Positions 9,194 to 16,342 of a stretch of DNA of 33,559 nt are shown one piece after another. Source of the stretch: CAYZBM01 sp964476705 (GTDB taxonomy: Bacteria > Pseudomonadota > Alphaproteobacteria > Rickettsiales > UBA6187); assembly GCA_964476705.1 (NCBI GenBank), contig CAYZBM010000011.1, positions 1 through 33,559 of the forward strand, written 5' to 3'. Below the pieces are notes generated by a model that searched no databases, was not told where the DNA came from, and worked only from the letters and a program-made list of their open reading frames with translations. How positions within the stretch are numbered: position 1 is the stretch's first letter; each line of letters opens with the position of its first letter. The translations under genes and the position numbers were made by a program.

Positions 9194-9214
9194 CCTTCTT
9201 TAAAAATTAACTTA
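9194..9214 (-). promoter_or_regulatory. Shared leader motif, copy 3 (5' of the 726-aa gene)
   Basis: On the minus strand: TAAGTTAATTTTTAAAG followed by AAGG, 10 bases before the ATG at 9183. The 3' 16 bases are identical to copy 1. Confidence 0.5.
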
Positions 9215-9421
9215 TCATTTATTACAAAATTAAAGATCACTTCCTTAATTTATTTTCTTAATTAATACATTAGATAAGGAAAAAAATCTCAACTGTAAAT
9301 AGAATTATTAATTTTTTTTACAATTTATATATTTTTGCCGACATAACCATTCCCTTTTAAACTAATAGCTCAACCATCAGAAGAGCAAAAACCTTAAAAC
9401 TTCCTATAAATTATCGCAAAA

Positions 9422-9579
9422 TATAGTAGATTAAGAAAGAATTGACAGTAAAATACATCTATAATAAATTCTTTCTATAATGCTACATATCCCGAAAAAA
9501 CATATACTTACAATACTATTTTATGTTTTATTCGGGATCCATAAATACATTCATTTCAATTAAGAAATACTATACTATA
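9422..9579 (+). repeat. Divergent copy of the palindromic element
   Basis: Starts TATAGTAG and ends with an inverted TATAG-type terminus. It keeps the layout of the 127-bp repeat: outer terminus, stem (AGAAAGAATT pairing with AATTCTTTCT), the conserved string GCTACATATCCCG, an apical stem closed by CGGGATC, then a distal arm. The stem sequence differs from the canonical copies (AGCAATGATTT/AAATCATTGCT), but both sides changed together. The apical hairpin is longer (TCCCGA...TCGGGA with AAAACATA/TATGTTTT). Confidence 0.6.
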
Positions 9580-9585
9580 TATAGA

Positions 9586-9712
9586 TATAGCAGTTAAAGC
9601 TTGCGGTTACCTAAATTTTTTATAGATCCCAGACTAAATCTGGGATATGCAGAATCATAGCAATGATTTATGTAAGTAAATAAAGTGGAAAATCATTGCT
9701 TGATCTGCTATA
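9586..9712 (+). repeat. Dispersed palindromic repeat, copy A
   Basis: A 127-bp element with imperfect 8-bp inverted ends (TATAGCAG...CTGCTATA), an internal hairpin ATCCCAGA/TCTGGGAT and a second stem AGCAATGATTT/AAATCATTGCT. It is nearly identical to copy C (20161-20288) and, inverted, to copy B (14034-14160). The TATA ends would fit insertion at a TA dinucleotide. It ends 65 bases before argD. Confidence 0.85.
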
Positions 9713-9717
9713 TATCC

Positions 9718-9747
9718 TTGACATAGACTCTATTTTCCATCAATAAT
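9718..9747 (+). promoter_or_regulatory. Candidate promoter for argD-argF
   Basis: TTGACA (9718-9723), 18-base spacer, AATAAT (9742-9747). The -35 is perfect consensus and the -10 moderate. It begins 5 bases after the end of repeat copy A and lies 30 bases before the argD start. Confidence 0.45.
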
Positions 9748-9777
9748 TCTCTCTTTTTAACCTTTCACTTTTAATTA

Positions 9778-10980
9778 TTGGATTATCATAAATTGTCAAA
9801 TTCAGCACAAAATATTTTACCGGTTTATAATCGTAGTTCTATTGAAATTTCGCACGGAGAAGGCGCTTATCTATATGCGACCAATGGTAGAGAATATCTA
9901 GATTTTGTCTCCGGAATTGCCACTAATTGTTTAGGCCATTGTCACCCAAGATTAGTTAATGCTTTAAAAACCCAAGCTGATAAATTATGGCATATTTCAA
10001 ATCTTTATCAAATTCCCGGTATGAAAGAATTTGCAAGCGATTTAACTAAAAATAGCTTTGCCGATACCGTATTTTTTGGTAATTCAGGGGCTGAGGCTAT
10101 TGAATGTTTAATTAAAATGGTCAGAAAATATCATGATGCTACCGGCAATCCTAATAAATATCGTTTAATTACTTTTACCGGTGCTTTTCATGGCCGTACT
10201 TTAGCCGCGCTTTGGGCTAGTAAACGCGATCCGTTAATTCAAGATGGTTTTGGGCCACCAGTTGAAGGTTTTGATCCGGTTGAATTTGGTAATATTGAAG
10301 CGGTTAAAAATGCTATTGGTCCTGATACTGCTGGTATTTTAGTTGAAGTAGTTCAAGGTGATGGTGGCGTTAGAGTTGCTACGCTAGATTTTATTTTAGC
10401 ATTTTGTAAATTCTGCGATGAAAATAATCTACTTTTATGTATTGATGAAATTCAATCAGGCATGGGAAGAACTGGCAAATTATTTGCCCATGAACATTAT
10501 GGCATTACTCCAGATATCATGACCTCGGCAAAAGGTATTGGTGGTGGTTTTCCACTTGGTGCTTGTTTAGCTACAAAAAAGGCTGCAAGCGGCATGACCT
10601 TAGGCACTCATGGTTCAACTTATGGCGGCAACCCTTTAGCTATGAAAGTTGGTCATGAAGTATTTAATATTGTTAATCAAAAAGATTTTTTAGCTAATGT
10701 AAAAAATAATGGTGAATATTTCAAAGCCCAACTAGAAATAATAAAAAATAATTACCCAGAAATTGTTAAAGAAATTAGAGGCCTAGGTTTTTTACTGGGA
10801 ATCCAACTCACTTCAGATAATAAAATAATGGCCAAAAAATTAGAAGAACATGGATTGCTAGTTGCCTCAGCTTCCGAAAATGTTATTAGATTATTACCAC
10901 CACTAATTGTAACTAAAGAACAAATAGACCAAGCTCTAACAATTATATCAGCTACATTTAAGGAAATAAAAAATGGCTAA
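9778..10980 (+). CDS. argD: Acetylornithine / succinyldiaminopimelate-type aminotransferase
   Basis: A class III PLP-dependent aminotransferase of 400 aa. Visible motifs: GNSGAEA phosphate-binding loop, HGRTLAAL, the DEIQSGMGRTGK box and the PLP-binding Lys252 in SAKGIGGG. In arginine synthesis it makes N-acetylornithine; family members also act in lysine synthesis. A stop lies two codons upstream and no ATG precedes the conserved N terminus, so initiation must use TTG at 9778 (or TTG at 9793). Its end overlaps argF by 8 bases, indicating translational coupling; argD-argF is a common alphaproteobacterial pair. Confidence 0.92.
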   Translation: MDYHKLSNSAQNILPVYNRSSIEISHGEGAYLYATNGREYLDFVSGIATNCLGHCHPRLVNALKTQADKLWHISNLYQIPGMKEFASDLTKNSFADTVFFGNSGAEAIECLIKMVRKYHDATGNPNKYRLITFTGAFHGRTLAALWASKRDPLIQDGFGPPVEGFDPVEFGNIEAVKNAIGPDTAGILVEVVQGDGGVRVATLDFILAFCKFCDENNLLLCIDEIQSGMGRTGKLFAHEHYGITPDIMTSAKGIGGGFPLGACLATKKAASGMTLGTHGSTYGGNPLAMKVGHEVFNIVNQKDFLANVKNNGEYFKAQLEIIKNNYPEIVKEIRGLGFLLGIQLTSDNKIMAKKLEEHGLLVASASENVIRLLPPLIVTKEQIDQALTIISATFKEIKNG

Positions 10981-11884
10981 TTTTATTGACATAGATAAAA
11001 TTTCAACAAAAGACCTAAATGATATTATCGCACTTGCAATTAATATAAAAAAAGATCTTAAATCTGAAGGCTTGAAATTAAAGCCTTTATTAGGCAAACA
11101 TTTAGCCATGATTTTTGAAAAACCTTCTACCCGTACCAGAACTTCTTTTGAAGTTGGAATTAATCAATTAGGCGGTCATGCAATAATTATAACTGCCGAA
11201 AATAGTCAATTAGGCCGGGGCGAAACAGTGGCTGACACGGCAAAAGTTTTATCCCGTTATGTTGATTTAATTATGGCCAGATGTTTTAAACATGAAATGA
11301 TTTTAGAATTAGCCGAATATGCCTCAGTTCCAATTATAAATGGTCTTACTGACTTTAGTCATCCCTGCCAAGTGATGGCTGATATTATGACTTATATCGA
11401 ACATAGAGGTGACATAAAAGGTAAAAAAATTGCCTGGCTTGGGGATGGCAATAATATGGCACATTCTTGGATTCATGCAGCCGTACAATTTGGTTTCACT
11501 CTACATTTAGCTACACCAAAAAATTTAAGCCCCTCTTATGACTTACTTAAATGGGCAGCTAATTTTAAAAATAGTGTCATTTTAACCACGAATCCTCAAG
11601 ATGCTGCAAAAAATGCTGACCTAGTTACAACCGACACTTGGGTATCAATGGGCGATAAAGAAGCCGAATCACGCTATAAATCTTTAAAATCTTATCAAGT
11701 AAATAAGCAAATAATGTCCTTAGCTAAAAAAGACGCTTTGTTTATGCACTGTCTGCCAGCACATCGTGGTGAAGAAGTAACTGACGAAGTTATTGATGGC
11801 AAAAATTCTGTAGTATTTGACGAAGCCGAAAATCGTCTCCATATCCAAAAAGCCATAATGATTTGGTGCTTGAAAAATAGCTAG
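10973..11884 (+). CDS. argF: Ornithine carbamoyltransferase
   Basis: Makes citrulline from ornithine and carbamoyl phosphate in the cytoplasm. At 303 aa it is full length. The carbamoyl-phosphate site STRTR is at residues 52-56, the HPCQ motif at 130-133 and the ornithine-side HCLPAHRGEE at 259-268; the WLGDGNNMAHSW segment marks the second domain. The ATG overlaps the argD stop, and an AAGGA lies 8 bases upstream. No other arginine genes (argG, argH, argB, argC, argJ) are in the window. Confidence 0.96.
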   Translation: MANFIDIDKISTKDLNDIIALAINIKKDLKSEGLKLKPLLGKHLAMIFEKPSTRTRTSFEVGINQLGGHAIIITAENSQLGRGETVADTAKVLSRYVDLIMARCFKHEMILELAEYASVPIINGLTDFSHPCQVMADIMTYIEHRGDIKGKKIAWLGDGNNMAHSWIHAAVQFGFTLHLATPKNLSPSYDLLKWAANFKNSVILTTNPQDAAKNADLVTTDTWVSMGDKEAESRYKSLKSYQVNKQIMSLAKKDALFMHCLPAHRGEEVTDEVIDGKNSVVFDEAENRLHIQKAIMIWCLKNS

Positions 11885-11943
11885 AAATTCGTATACCATA
11901 AAAGCTTGTTATAATTATAAAAATAAGCTCGGCGTAAAATAAG

Positions 11944-12771
11944 GTGGAAGAATTCAAAATAAGAACAATTGACTCCTCTTTTTTGCAAAATAATGAGGAT
12001 TCTACTAAAAATAATTTATACGGCAATCTTTCTGAAGAAGAGCGGCAAGAAAAGCTTCACGGCAAATTATTAGCTAAAGCCATTAAAGATGGCTCTTATT
12101 TTAAAGAGGCTATAGAATGGTACTCAGTAAAATATATTTATCCCATAACCGAAAGATCTTACATTTTTTTATTTGCCTTTATTACTTTTTTAGCACTTGC
12201 TGTGGTTGGCATTAACAGTAGAAGTATTGGTAATCTTACTGAAGTTATACCTTTTGTAACTTACGTTGACGACTCCGCACACAAATTTTCTAATATAAAA
12301 AAGATTAGTCAGAATAATCAATCTCCTCAAGAAGCCGTTACCGAATATCTAGTTAAAGATTATGTAATGACTAGAGAAATGTTTGATCCTACTAAAATGG
12401 ATAATGCTAATTACCTCAAACTTACAAAAAAAATAAAAAGTTCCTCTTCAAAAGAAGTCCTTAACCAATATAAAAACTATATGAATATTTTAAATCCATA
12501 TAGTCCTTTTATTCGTTACAAAAAAGGTGTAATTAGAGAAATAACCATAAATAATTTTAAACTTTTAAAAGGTGATGCAGCAACTGGCAAAGCTATGGTA
12601 ATTTTTACCGCCGAAGAAATTGAAGCCGGAAAAATTAATAGTACAACTCAGTGGCAAGCAATGGTTTATTACACAGTACCTGATGTTGAAACCATTTCAC
12701 GGACTAAATCACCATTAAGATTTTTGGTAAAATATTATTATACAAAACCATTAAATAAAGATAAATCTTAA
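11944..12771 (+). CDS. virB8: Type IV secretion system protein VirB8
   Basis: An inner-membrane assembly factor of the type IV secretion channel. The 275-aa protein has a cytoplasmic N terminus of about 70 residues, one membrane span (about 72-92, IFLFAFITFLALAVVGI) and a periplasmic VirB8 fold with the typical KDYVMTREMFDP segment and a C-terminal region ending in RFLVKYYYTKPLNKD. Start is GTG with only a weak ribosome-binding site; the N terminus could be shorter. It lies 59 bases after argF and 42 before virB9. Rickettsiales usually carry more than one virB8. Confidence 0.85.
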   Translation: MEEFKIRTIDSSFLQNNEDSTKNNLYGNLSEEERQEKLHGKLLAKAIKDGSYFKEAIEWYSVKYIYPITERSYIFLFAFITFLALAVVGINSRSIGNLTEVIPFVTYVDDSAHKFSNIKKISQNNQSPQEAVTEYLVKDYVMTREMFDPTKMDNANYLKLTKKIKSSSSKEVLNQYKNYMNILNPYSPFIRYKKGVIREITINNFKLLKGDAATGKAMVIFTAEEIEAGKINSTTQWQAMVYYTVPDVETISRTKSPLRFLVKYYYTKPLNKDKS

Positions 12772-12813
12772 AAAGATTATATATAAATATATAAAAATAA
12801 GGACAAGAAAAAT

Positions 12814-13590
12814 ATGTTTAAGTATCTGATTATAATTTACATAACAATATTTTCTCTAATTAGCGTAAATAAAGCTGAAGCACTGCAGGTATCAAGACCA
12901 CTACCTGGCGACAGTAGGCTTAGAGTAATAACCTTTAATCCCAACACTATTCATCTTTATACCGGATTTTATGAATATCAAGCCAGTATATTATTTGGCG
13001 AAAAAGAAGAAATAAAAACTATATCTATGGGAAATCCCGCAGGCTGGCAGTTAGTTCCTTCAGGAAGGCGATTATTTTTAAAACCTATTGCCAAAGATCC
13101 TGAGAATGCCCGCACCAATGTATTAATAATTACCAATAAACGCACTTATCATTTTATTTTCCAAGCCGCTGAAGTTGGTGAAAAAGGCATCGACGATCCA
13201 GATTTAGTTTGGGAAACTAGCTTTGTTTATCCTGACGAGACTGATGGTGTTATTCAAGATGCATCAAGACCATCAGGACCTGATTTATCAGAACCAGATA
13301 AATATAATTTTAACTATACTATCTCTGGCTCACAATTTATTGCTCCTTTAAGAATTTTTGACGATAAGAAATTTACTTATTTTCAATTTGCTAAAGATAA
13401 TGCCGATGTTCCTGCATTTTTCTTGGTTGACGGAAATGGCCATGAATCGTTAATAAACTACCGTATTGAGGGTGATTACGTGGTAATTGAACGAGTTGGC
13501 AAACAATTTACCTTACGTCATGGCCCTGACATTACTTGCGTGTTTAATGAGGGTATTCCTGCAACTAGGTTGGGAAAGAATAAAACATAG
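12814..13590 (+). CDS. virB9: Type IV secretion system protein VirB9 (TrbG/CagX family)
   Basis: A periplasmic/outer-membrane core component of the type IV secretion channel. The 258-aa product has a Sec signal peptide (cleavage near AEA-LQV, residue 23), an N-terminal domain with YTGFYEYQASILFGEKEEIKTISMG and GWQLVPSGRRLFLKP, a linker, and a C-terminal domain (APLRIFDDKKFTYFQF, VIERVGKQFTLRHG). A single Cys lies in DITCVFNEG near the C terminus. AAGGA is 10 bases before the ATG. virB10, virB11 and virD4, often next in Rickettsiales, are absent; a MITE-like element follows. Confidence 0.9.
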   Translation: MFKYLIIIYITIFSLISVNKAEALQVSRPLPGDSRLRVITFNPNTIHLYTGFYEYQASILFGEKEEIKTISMGNPAGWQLVPSGRRLFLKPIAKDPENARTNVLIITNKRTYHFIFQAAEVGEKGIDDPDLVWETSFVYPDETDGVIQDASRPSGPDLSEPDKYNFNYTISGSQFIAPLRIFDDKKFTYFQFAKDNADVPAFFLVDGNGHESLINYRIEGDYVVIERVGKQFTLRHGPDITCVFNEGIPATRLGKNKT

Positions 13591-13599
13591 TTTCTTAAC

Positions 13600-13828
13600 A
13601 TACAGTTCGTCATGCCGGGGCACTTTTTTTTAATATTAAAAAATATTTGATATTTTTTAATATTTTAAAAAAAGTGAGCCCGGTAACTACTTCACGGTTT
13701 GAGTATCAATGAAACAAATAAAGACATTTAATATTCGTTAATTGATAGGTGGATACCGGTCTTCTTATTTTTCCAACGAAACATTAAAATGTTTCTAAGG
13801 AAAAAGAAACCGGCATGACGAACTGTAT
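13600..13828 (+). mobile_element. MITE-like element with perfect 19-bp terminal inverted repeats
   Basis: ATACAGTTCGTCATGCCGG (13600-13618) is matched exactly in inverted form at 13810-13828. Inside are two further long hairpins: a roughly 30-bp stem over 13615-13683 (GGCACTTTTTTTTAAT... pairing with ...TTAAAAAAAGTG) and a second over 13755-13813 (CCGGT...ACCGG with GAAACATT/AATGTTTC). No coding frame. The TA inside each end would fit a TA-targeting transposase such as IS630/Tc1, but no transposase is present. It begins 9 bases after the virB9 stop and may also terminate that transcript. Confidence 0.75.
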
Positions 13829-13840
13829 ATAACCAATTCT

Positions 13841-14002
13841 TTAAAAATCAACGCACCTTCCCTCTTTCTCCCAATCGCCATAACGCGTGGGTTCCAAGCC
13901 TTTTTTTCTCCCACCATATTCTTTAGGTAGTTCATTATCTTTAATATTTTCTTGGCTTTTTTTGCTTTCTGCTGTTAAATTATCATCTTTTATATTAGAC
14001 AT
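13841..14002 (-). CDS. Succinate dehydrogenase assembly factor 4 / DUF1674 family small protein
   Basis: A 53-aa minus-strand gene. The C-terminal signature EYGGRKKGLEPTRYGDWEKE followed by GRCVDF is the hallmark of DUF1674 (bacterial homologs of SDHAF4), which assists flavinylated SdhA before succinate dehydrogenase assembly. The N-terminal half is polar and variable, as usual. The ribosome-binding site is weak. It is wedged between the MITE-like element and repeat copy B and diverges from rsmE. No sdh genes are in the window. The motif match is strong; the role is taken from the family. Confidence 0.85.
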   Translation of the reverse strand: MSNIKDDNLTAESKKSQENIKDNELPKEYGGRKKGLEPTRYGDWEKEGRCVDF

Positions 14003-14033
14003 AAAACTACTTTTAATAATTAATATTTTGGAT

Positions 14034-14160
14034 TATAGTAGATCAAGCAATGATTTTCCACTTTAATTACTTACATAAATCATTGCTATGATGCTACATA
14101 TCCCGGATTTATTCCGGGATCTATAAAAAATTTAGGTAAAGGCAAGCTTTAACTGCTATA
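14034..14160 (-). repeat. Dispersed palindromic repeat, copy B (inverted)
   Basis: The reverse complement of copies A and C: TATAGTAG...CTGCTATA ends, stem AGCAATGATTT/AAATCATTGCT, hairpin TCCCGGA/TCCGGGA. It fills most of the gap between the DUF1674 gene and rsmE and stops 11 bases before the rsmE ATG, so it must form most of any rsmE leader. Confidence 0.85.
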
Positions 14161-14171
14161 CATAATAAGAT

Positions 14172-14906
14172 ATGTCACCAATTCGTTTATATATTATAGA
14201 AGAATTAAGTCAAAATTGCCAGATATCTTTAAATGAGGCTCAAGCACATTATCTTTTTAAGGTTATGCGGCGCAAAGTTGGTGATGAGATTTTATTATTT
14301 AATGGTATAAATGGTCTTTGGATTAGCCAGATTACAGAAATCGGCAAAAATTCTTGCGTCCTTATAGTCAAAGAACTAATTAAACCGCAAGAAATAGGAA
14401 TAGATTTTTATTTATGTTATGCCCCGGTTAAGAATACCACCACTAGCTTTATTGTCCAAAAAGCCACTGAGCTGGGAGTAAGTAAAATTAAAGCTATAAA
14501 TACCAAATATACTATCGTAAATAAAATAAATAAAGAACGTTTAGAAAAAGTGGCGATAGAAGCTGCAGAGCAATGTGAGAGACTAACTATTCCAATTATA
14601 GATGAAATAATATCTTTAAAAGATTTATTAAAAACTTGGGACATAAATAGAATTTTATTTTTCTGTGATGAGTCAGGAAAAGGTGAAAATATAATTACTT
14701 GTGTAAATAAAATTGCTAAAAAATCACTTAATTCTACTTGCGCTATAATAATTGGTCCCGAAGGTGGATTTTCTGAAGAAGAAAGAGATTTACTAAATAG
14801 CTATTCTTTTGTACAACCAGTAAGCTTAGGTCCAAGAATATTAAAAAGTGATACCGCAATAATCTCTGCTCTATCTATTGTAGCGGCTATTTTAGGTGAC
14901 TGGTAA
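14172..14906 (+). CDS. rsmE: 16S rRNA (uracil-1498-N3)-methyltransferase
   Basis: A SPOUT-superfamily methyltransferase that modifies U1498 of 16S rRNA using S-adenosylmethionine. The 244-aa length is typical. Visible: N-terminal PUA-like domain (HYLFKVMRRKVGDEILLFNG), KATELGVSKI and EQCERLTIP segments, the SAM-binding IIGPEGGFSEEE loop and the C-terminal knot LGPRILKSDTAIISAL. The ATG is 11 bases downstream of a dispersed repeat and has no evident Shine-Dalgarno. It is followed by gshA after 60 bases on the same strand, possibly one transcript. Confidence 0.94.
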   Translation: MSPIRLYIIEELSQNCQISLNEAQAHYLFKVMRRKVGDEILLFNGINGLWISQITEIGKNSCVLIVKELIKPQEIGIDFYLCYAPVKNTTTSFIVQKATELGVSKIKAINTKYTIVNKINKERLEKVAIEAAEQCERLTIPIIDEIISLKDLLKTWDINRILFFCDESGKGENIITCVNKIAKKSLNSTCAIIIGPEGGFSEEERDLLNSYSFVQPVSLGPRILKSDTAIISALSIVAAILGDW

Positions 14907-14966
14907 GAAGCGGCAACGAATACAAAAAATTATATATTATAAATCCTAAGTAAAAAAAGATAAATT

Positions 14967-16178
14967 ATGACCAAAGAACTACAAAATATCTTAGAGCAGC
15001 AAAAAAATAAAGTTGATGAATGGTTTGATAGTATTTTTATCCAAACTACTCCTTTTATTTATAATTCTGTAGATATAAGACGTTCAAACTATAAAATCGC
15101 TCCGGTGGATACTAATATATTCCCAGGAGGCTTTAATAATCTAAATGAAGAAGAACGGATAAAAGCAAGCTTAGTTATTAAAGAATATTTACATAAATAT
15201 TATCCCGGCAGTAAAAATATTTTATTGGTTGCTGAAGATCACACTAGAAATCTTTATTATTTTGAAAATGTTGCAGTTATTAAAGAAATTTTAGAATTAG
15301 CCGGAATAAAAGTTGGTTTATCAAGTTTTGGCACTACCAAAAATAACTCACCGCAAGATTTTGAATCTTTGTCGGGAGTTAAATTAAATCTAAAACCCAT
15401 TTTAAGAGAACAGAACATTCTAAAAACTGCAGATTTTATTCCCGATATAATCTTAATTAACAATGATTTAACTGACAGTCCCCCAGAACTTATTAATAAT
15501 ATAACTCAGCCTATATTACCACCGCCACATTTTGGCTGGCATAAACGCAGAAAATCTGAGCATTTTTCAGTTTATAATGAACTAGCTGAAAATTTCTGTA
15601 AAGAATTTGCCTTAGATCCATGGATAATTACCACCATATTTTCTACCTGTAATCTAGTAAACTTCAAAGAACAAACAGGCCTTGCTTGCTTAGCTGAGAA
15701 TGTAGATAAAACTGTAGATAAAATAAGAGAAAAATATAAACAATATCAAATTAAAGAAGATCCTTATGTATTTATTAAACCTAATCGTGGCACTTATGGC
15801 ATGGGTATAATGACCGCAAGACACGGGGAAGATGTCTTAAATTTAAATAAAGATAATCGTAAAAAAATGAATGCAATTAAAGGTGGAAATTTAAATAGCG
15901 AAGTAGTTATCCAAGAAGGAATAATGACTATTGATCAAATAGATGGCTTCCCCGCAGAACCAATGATTTATGTTGTCGCAGGTAAACCAATCGGCTGTAT
16001 TTACCGTATCAATAACAAGCAAGATGCGCTAAGTAATCTGAATTCATCCGGGATGCACTTTATGAGCGGAATCTTAAGAAAAAATGAGTCCTCTCTTTGT
16101 ACAACCCTTGGTTTTATTGCTAAGTTGGCTTGTTACTCAGCTGCTTGGGAATGTTATCTTTCTAGTTATCAGATATAA
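14967..16178 (+). CDS. gshA: Glutamate-cysteine ligase, proteobacterial GshA type
   Basis: Catalyses the first step of glutathione synthesis, ATP-dependent joining of glutamate and cysteine. At 403 aa it belongs to the family first noted in Acidithiobacillus and widespread in alpha- and betaproteobacteria, unrelated in length to E. coli GshA. Diagnostic segments: YNSVDIRRSNYKIAPVDTNIFPGGFNNL near the N terminus, LLVAEDHTRN, GWHKRRKSEHF, FIKPNRGTYGMGIM (ATP-grasp-like) and YVVAGKPIGCIYRIN. The usual partner gshB is at 25927-26916, not adjacent. Confidence 0.9.
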   Translation: MTKELQNILEQQKNKVDEWFDSIFIQTTPFIYNSVDIRRSNYKIAPVDTNIFPGGFNNLNEEERIKASLVIKEYLHKYYPGSKNILLVAEDHTRNLYYFENVAVIKEILELAGIKVGLSSFGTTKNNSPQDFESLSGVKLNLKPILREQNILKTADFIPDIILINNDLTDSPPELINNITQPILPPPHFGWHKRRKSEHFSVYNELAENFCKEFALDPWIITTIFSTCNLVNFKEQTGLACLAENVDKTVDKIREKYKQYQIKEDPYVFIKPNRGTYGMGIMTARHGEDVLNLNKDNRKKMNAIKGGNLNSEVVIQEGIMTIDQIDGFPAEPMIYVVAGKPIGCIYRINNKQDALSNLNSSGMHFMSGILRKNESSLCTTLGFIAKLACYSAAWECYLSSYQI

Positions 16179-16264
16179 TTAGCCTTATGATACTAAAATT
16201 TATATTAAATATATTAGAAGAATATTAACTTTTGCTTGCATTTCTTGTAATAAAACATTATTAG

Positions 16265-16299
16265 TTAAGCGCGTTAATAAATATTAACAAAAGGCTATA
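16265..16299 (+). promoter_or_regulatory. ctrA upstream region: TTAA half-sites and a -10 box
   Basis: Three TTAA half-sites lie at 16265, 16274 and 16284, followed by TATAAT at 16294-16299, about 44 bases before the ctrA ATG. CtrA binds TTAA-N7-TTAA; here the spacings are N5 and N6, so the match is imperfect. The arrangement would fit autoregulation, but this is inference. Confidence 0.3.
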
Positions 16300-16342
16300 A
16301 TATATAATTCTTGTCGGCGAATTAATTTAATAAGGGGTTTTT

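Larger units (their letters stand above)
9184..9777 (+). other. Gene-free repeat island between the unknown cluster and argD
   Basis: This 594-base stretch has no credible coding frame. From left to right it holds the leader of the 726-aa gene, AT-rich unique DNA (about 9215-9421), a divergent palindromic element (9422-9579), a canonical copy of the dispersed repeat (9586-9712) and a promoter candidate for argD (9718-9747). Confidence 0.75.

Noticed and set aside
11790..12026. 78-codon minus-strand open frame across the argF-virB8 junction
   Set aside because: Overlaps two confident genes on the other strand and encodes no recognisable domain.
13841..13856. Further copy of the TTTAAAAA leader motif seen at 6156-6177
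   Set aside because: The match lies at the 3' end of the DUF1674 coding frame, is short and lacks the TTAACTTAA part.
16265..16287. Canonical CtrA box
   Set aside because: The TTAA half-sites are spaced N5 and N6, not N7, so I list it only as a low-confidence regulatory region.
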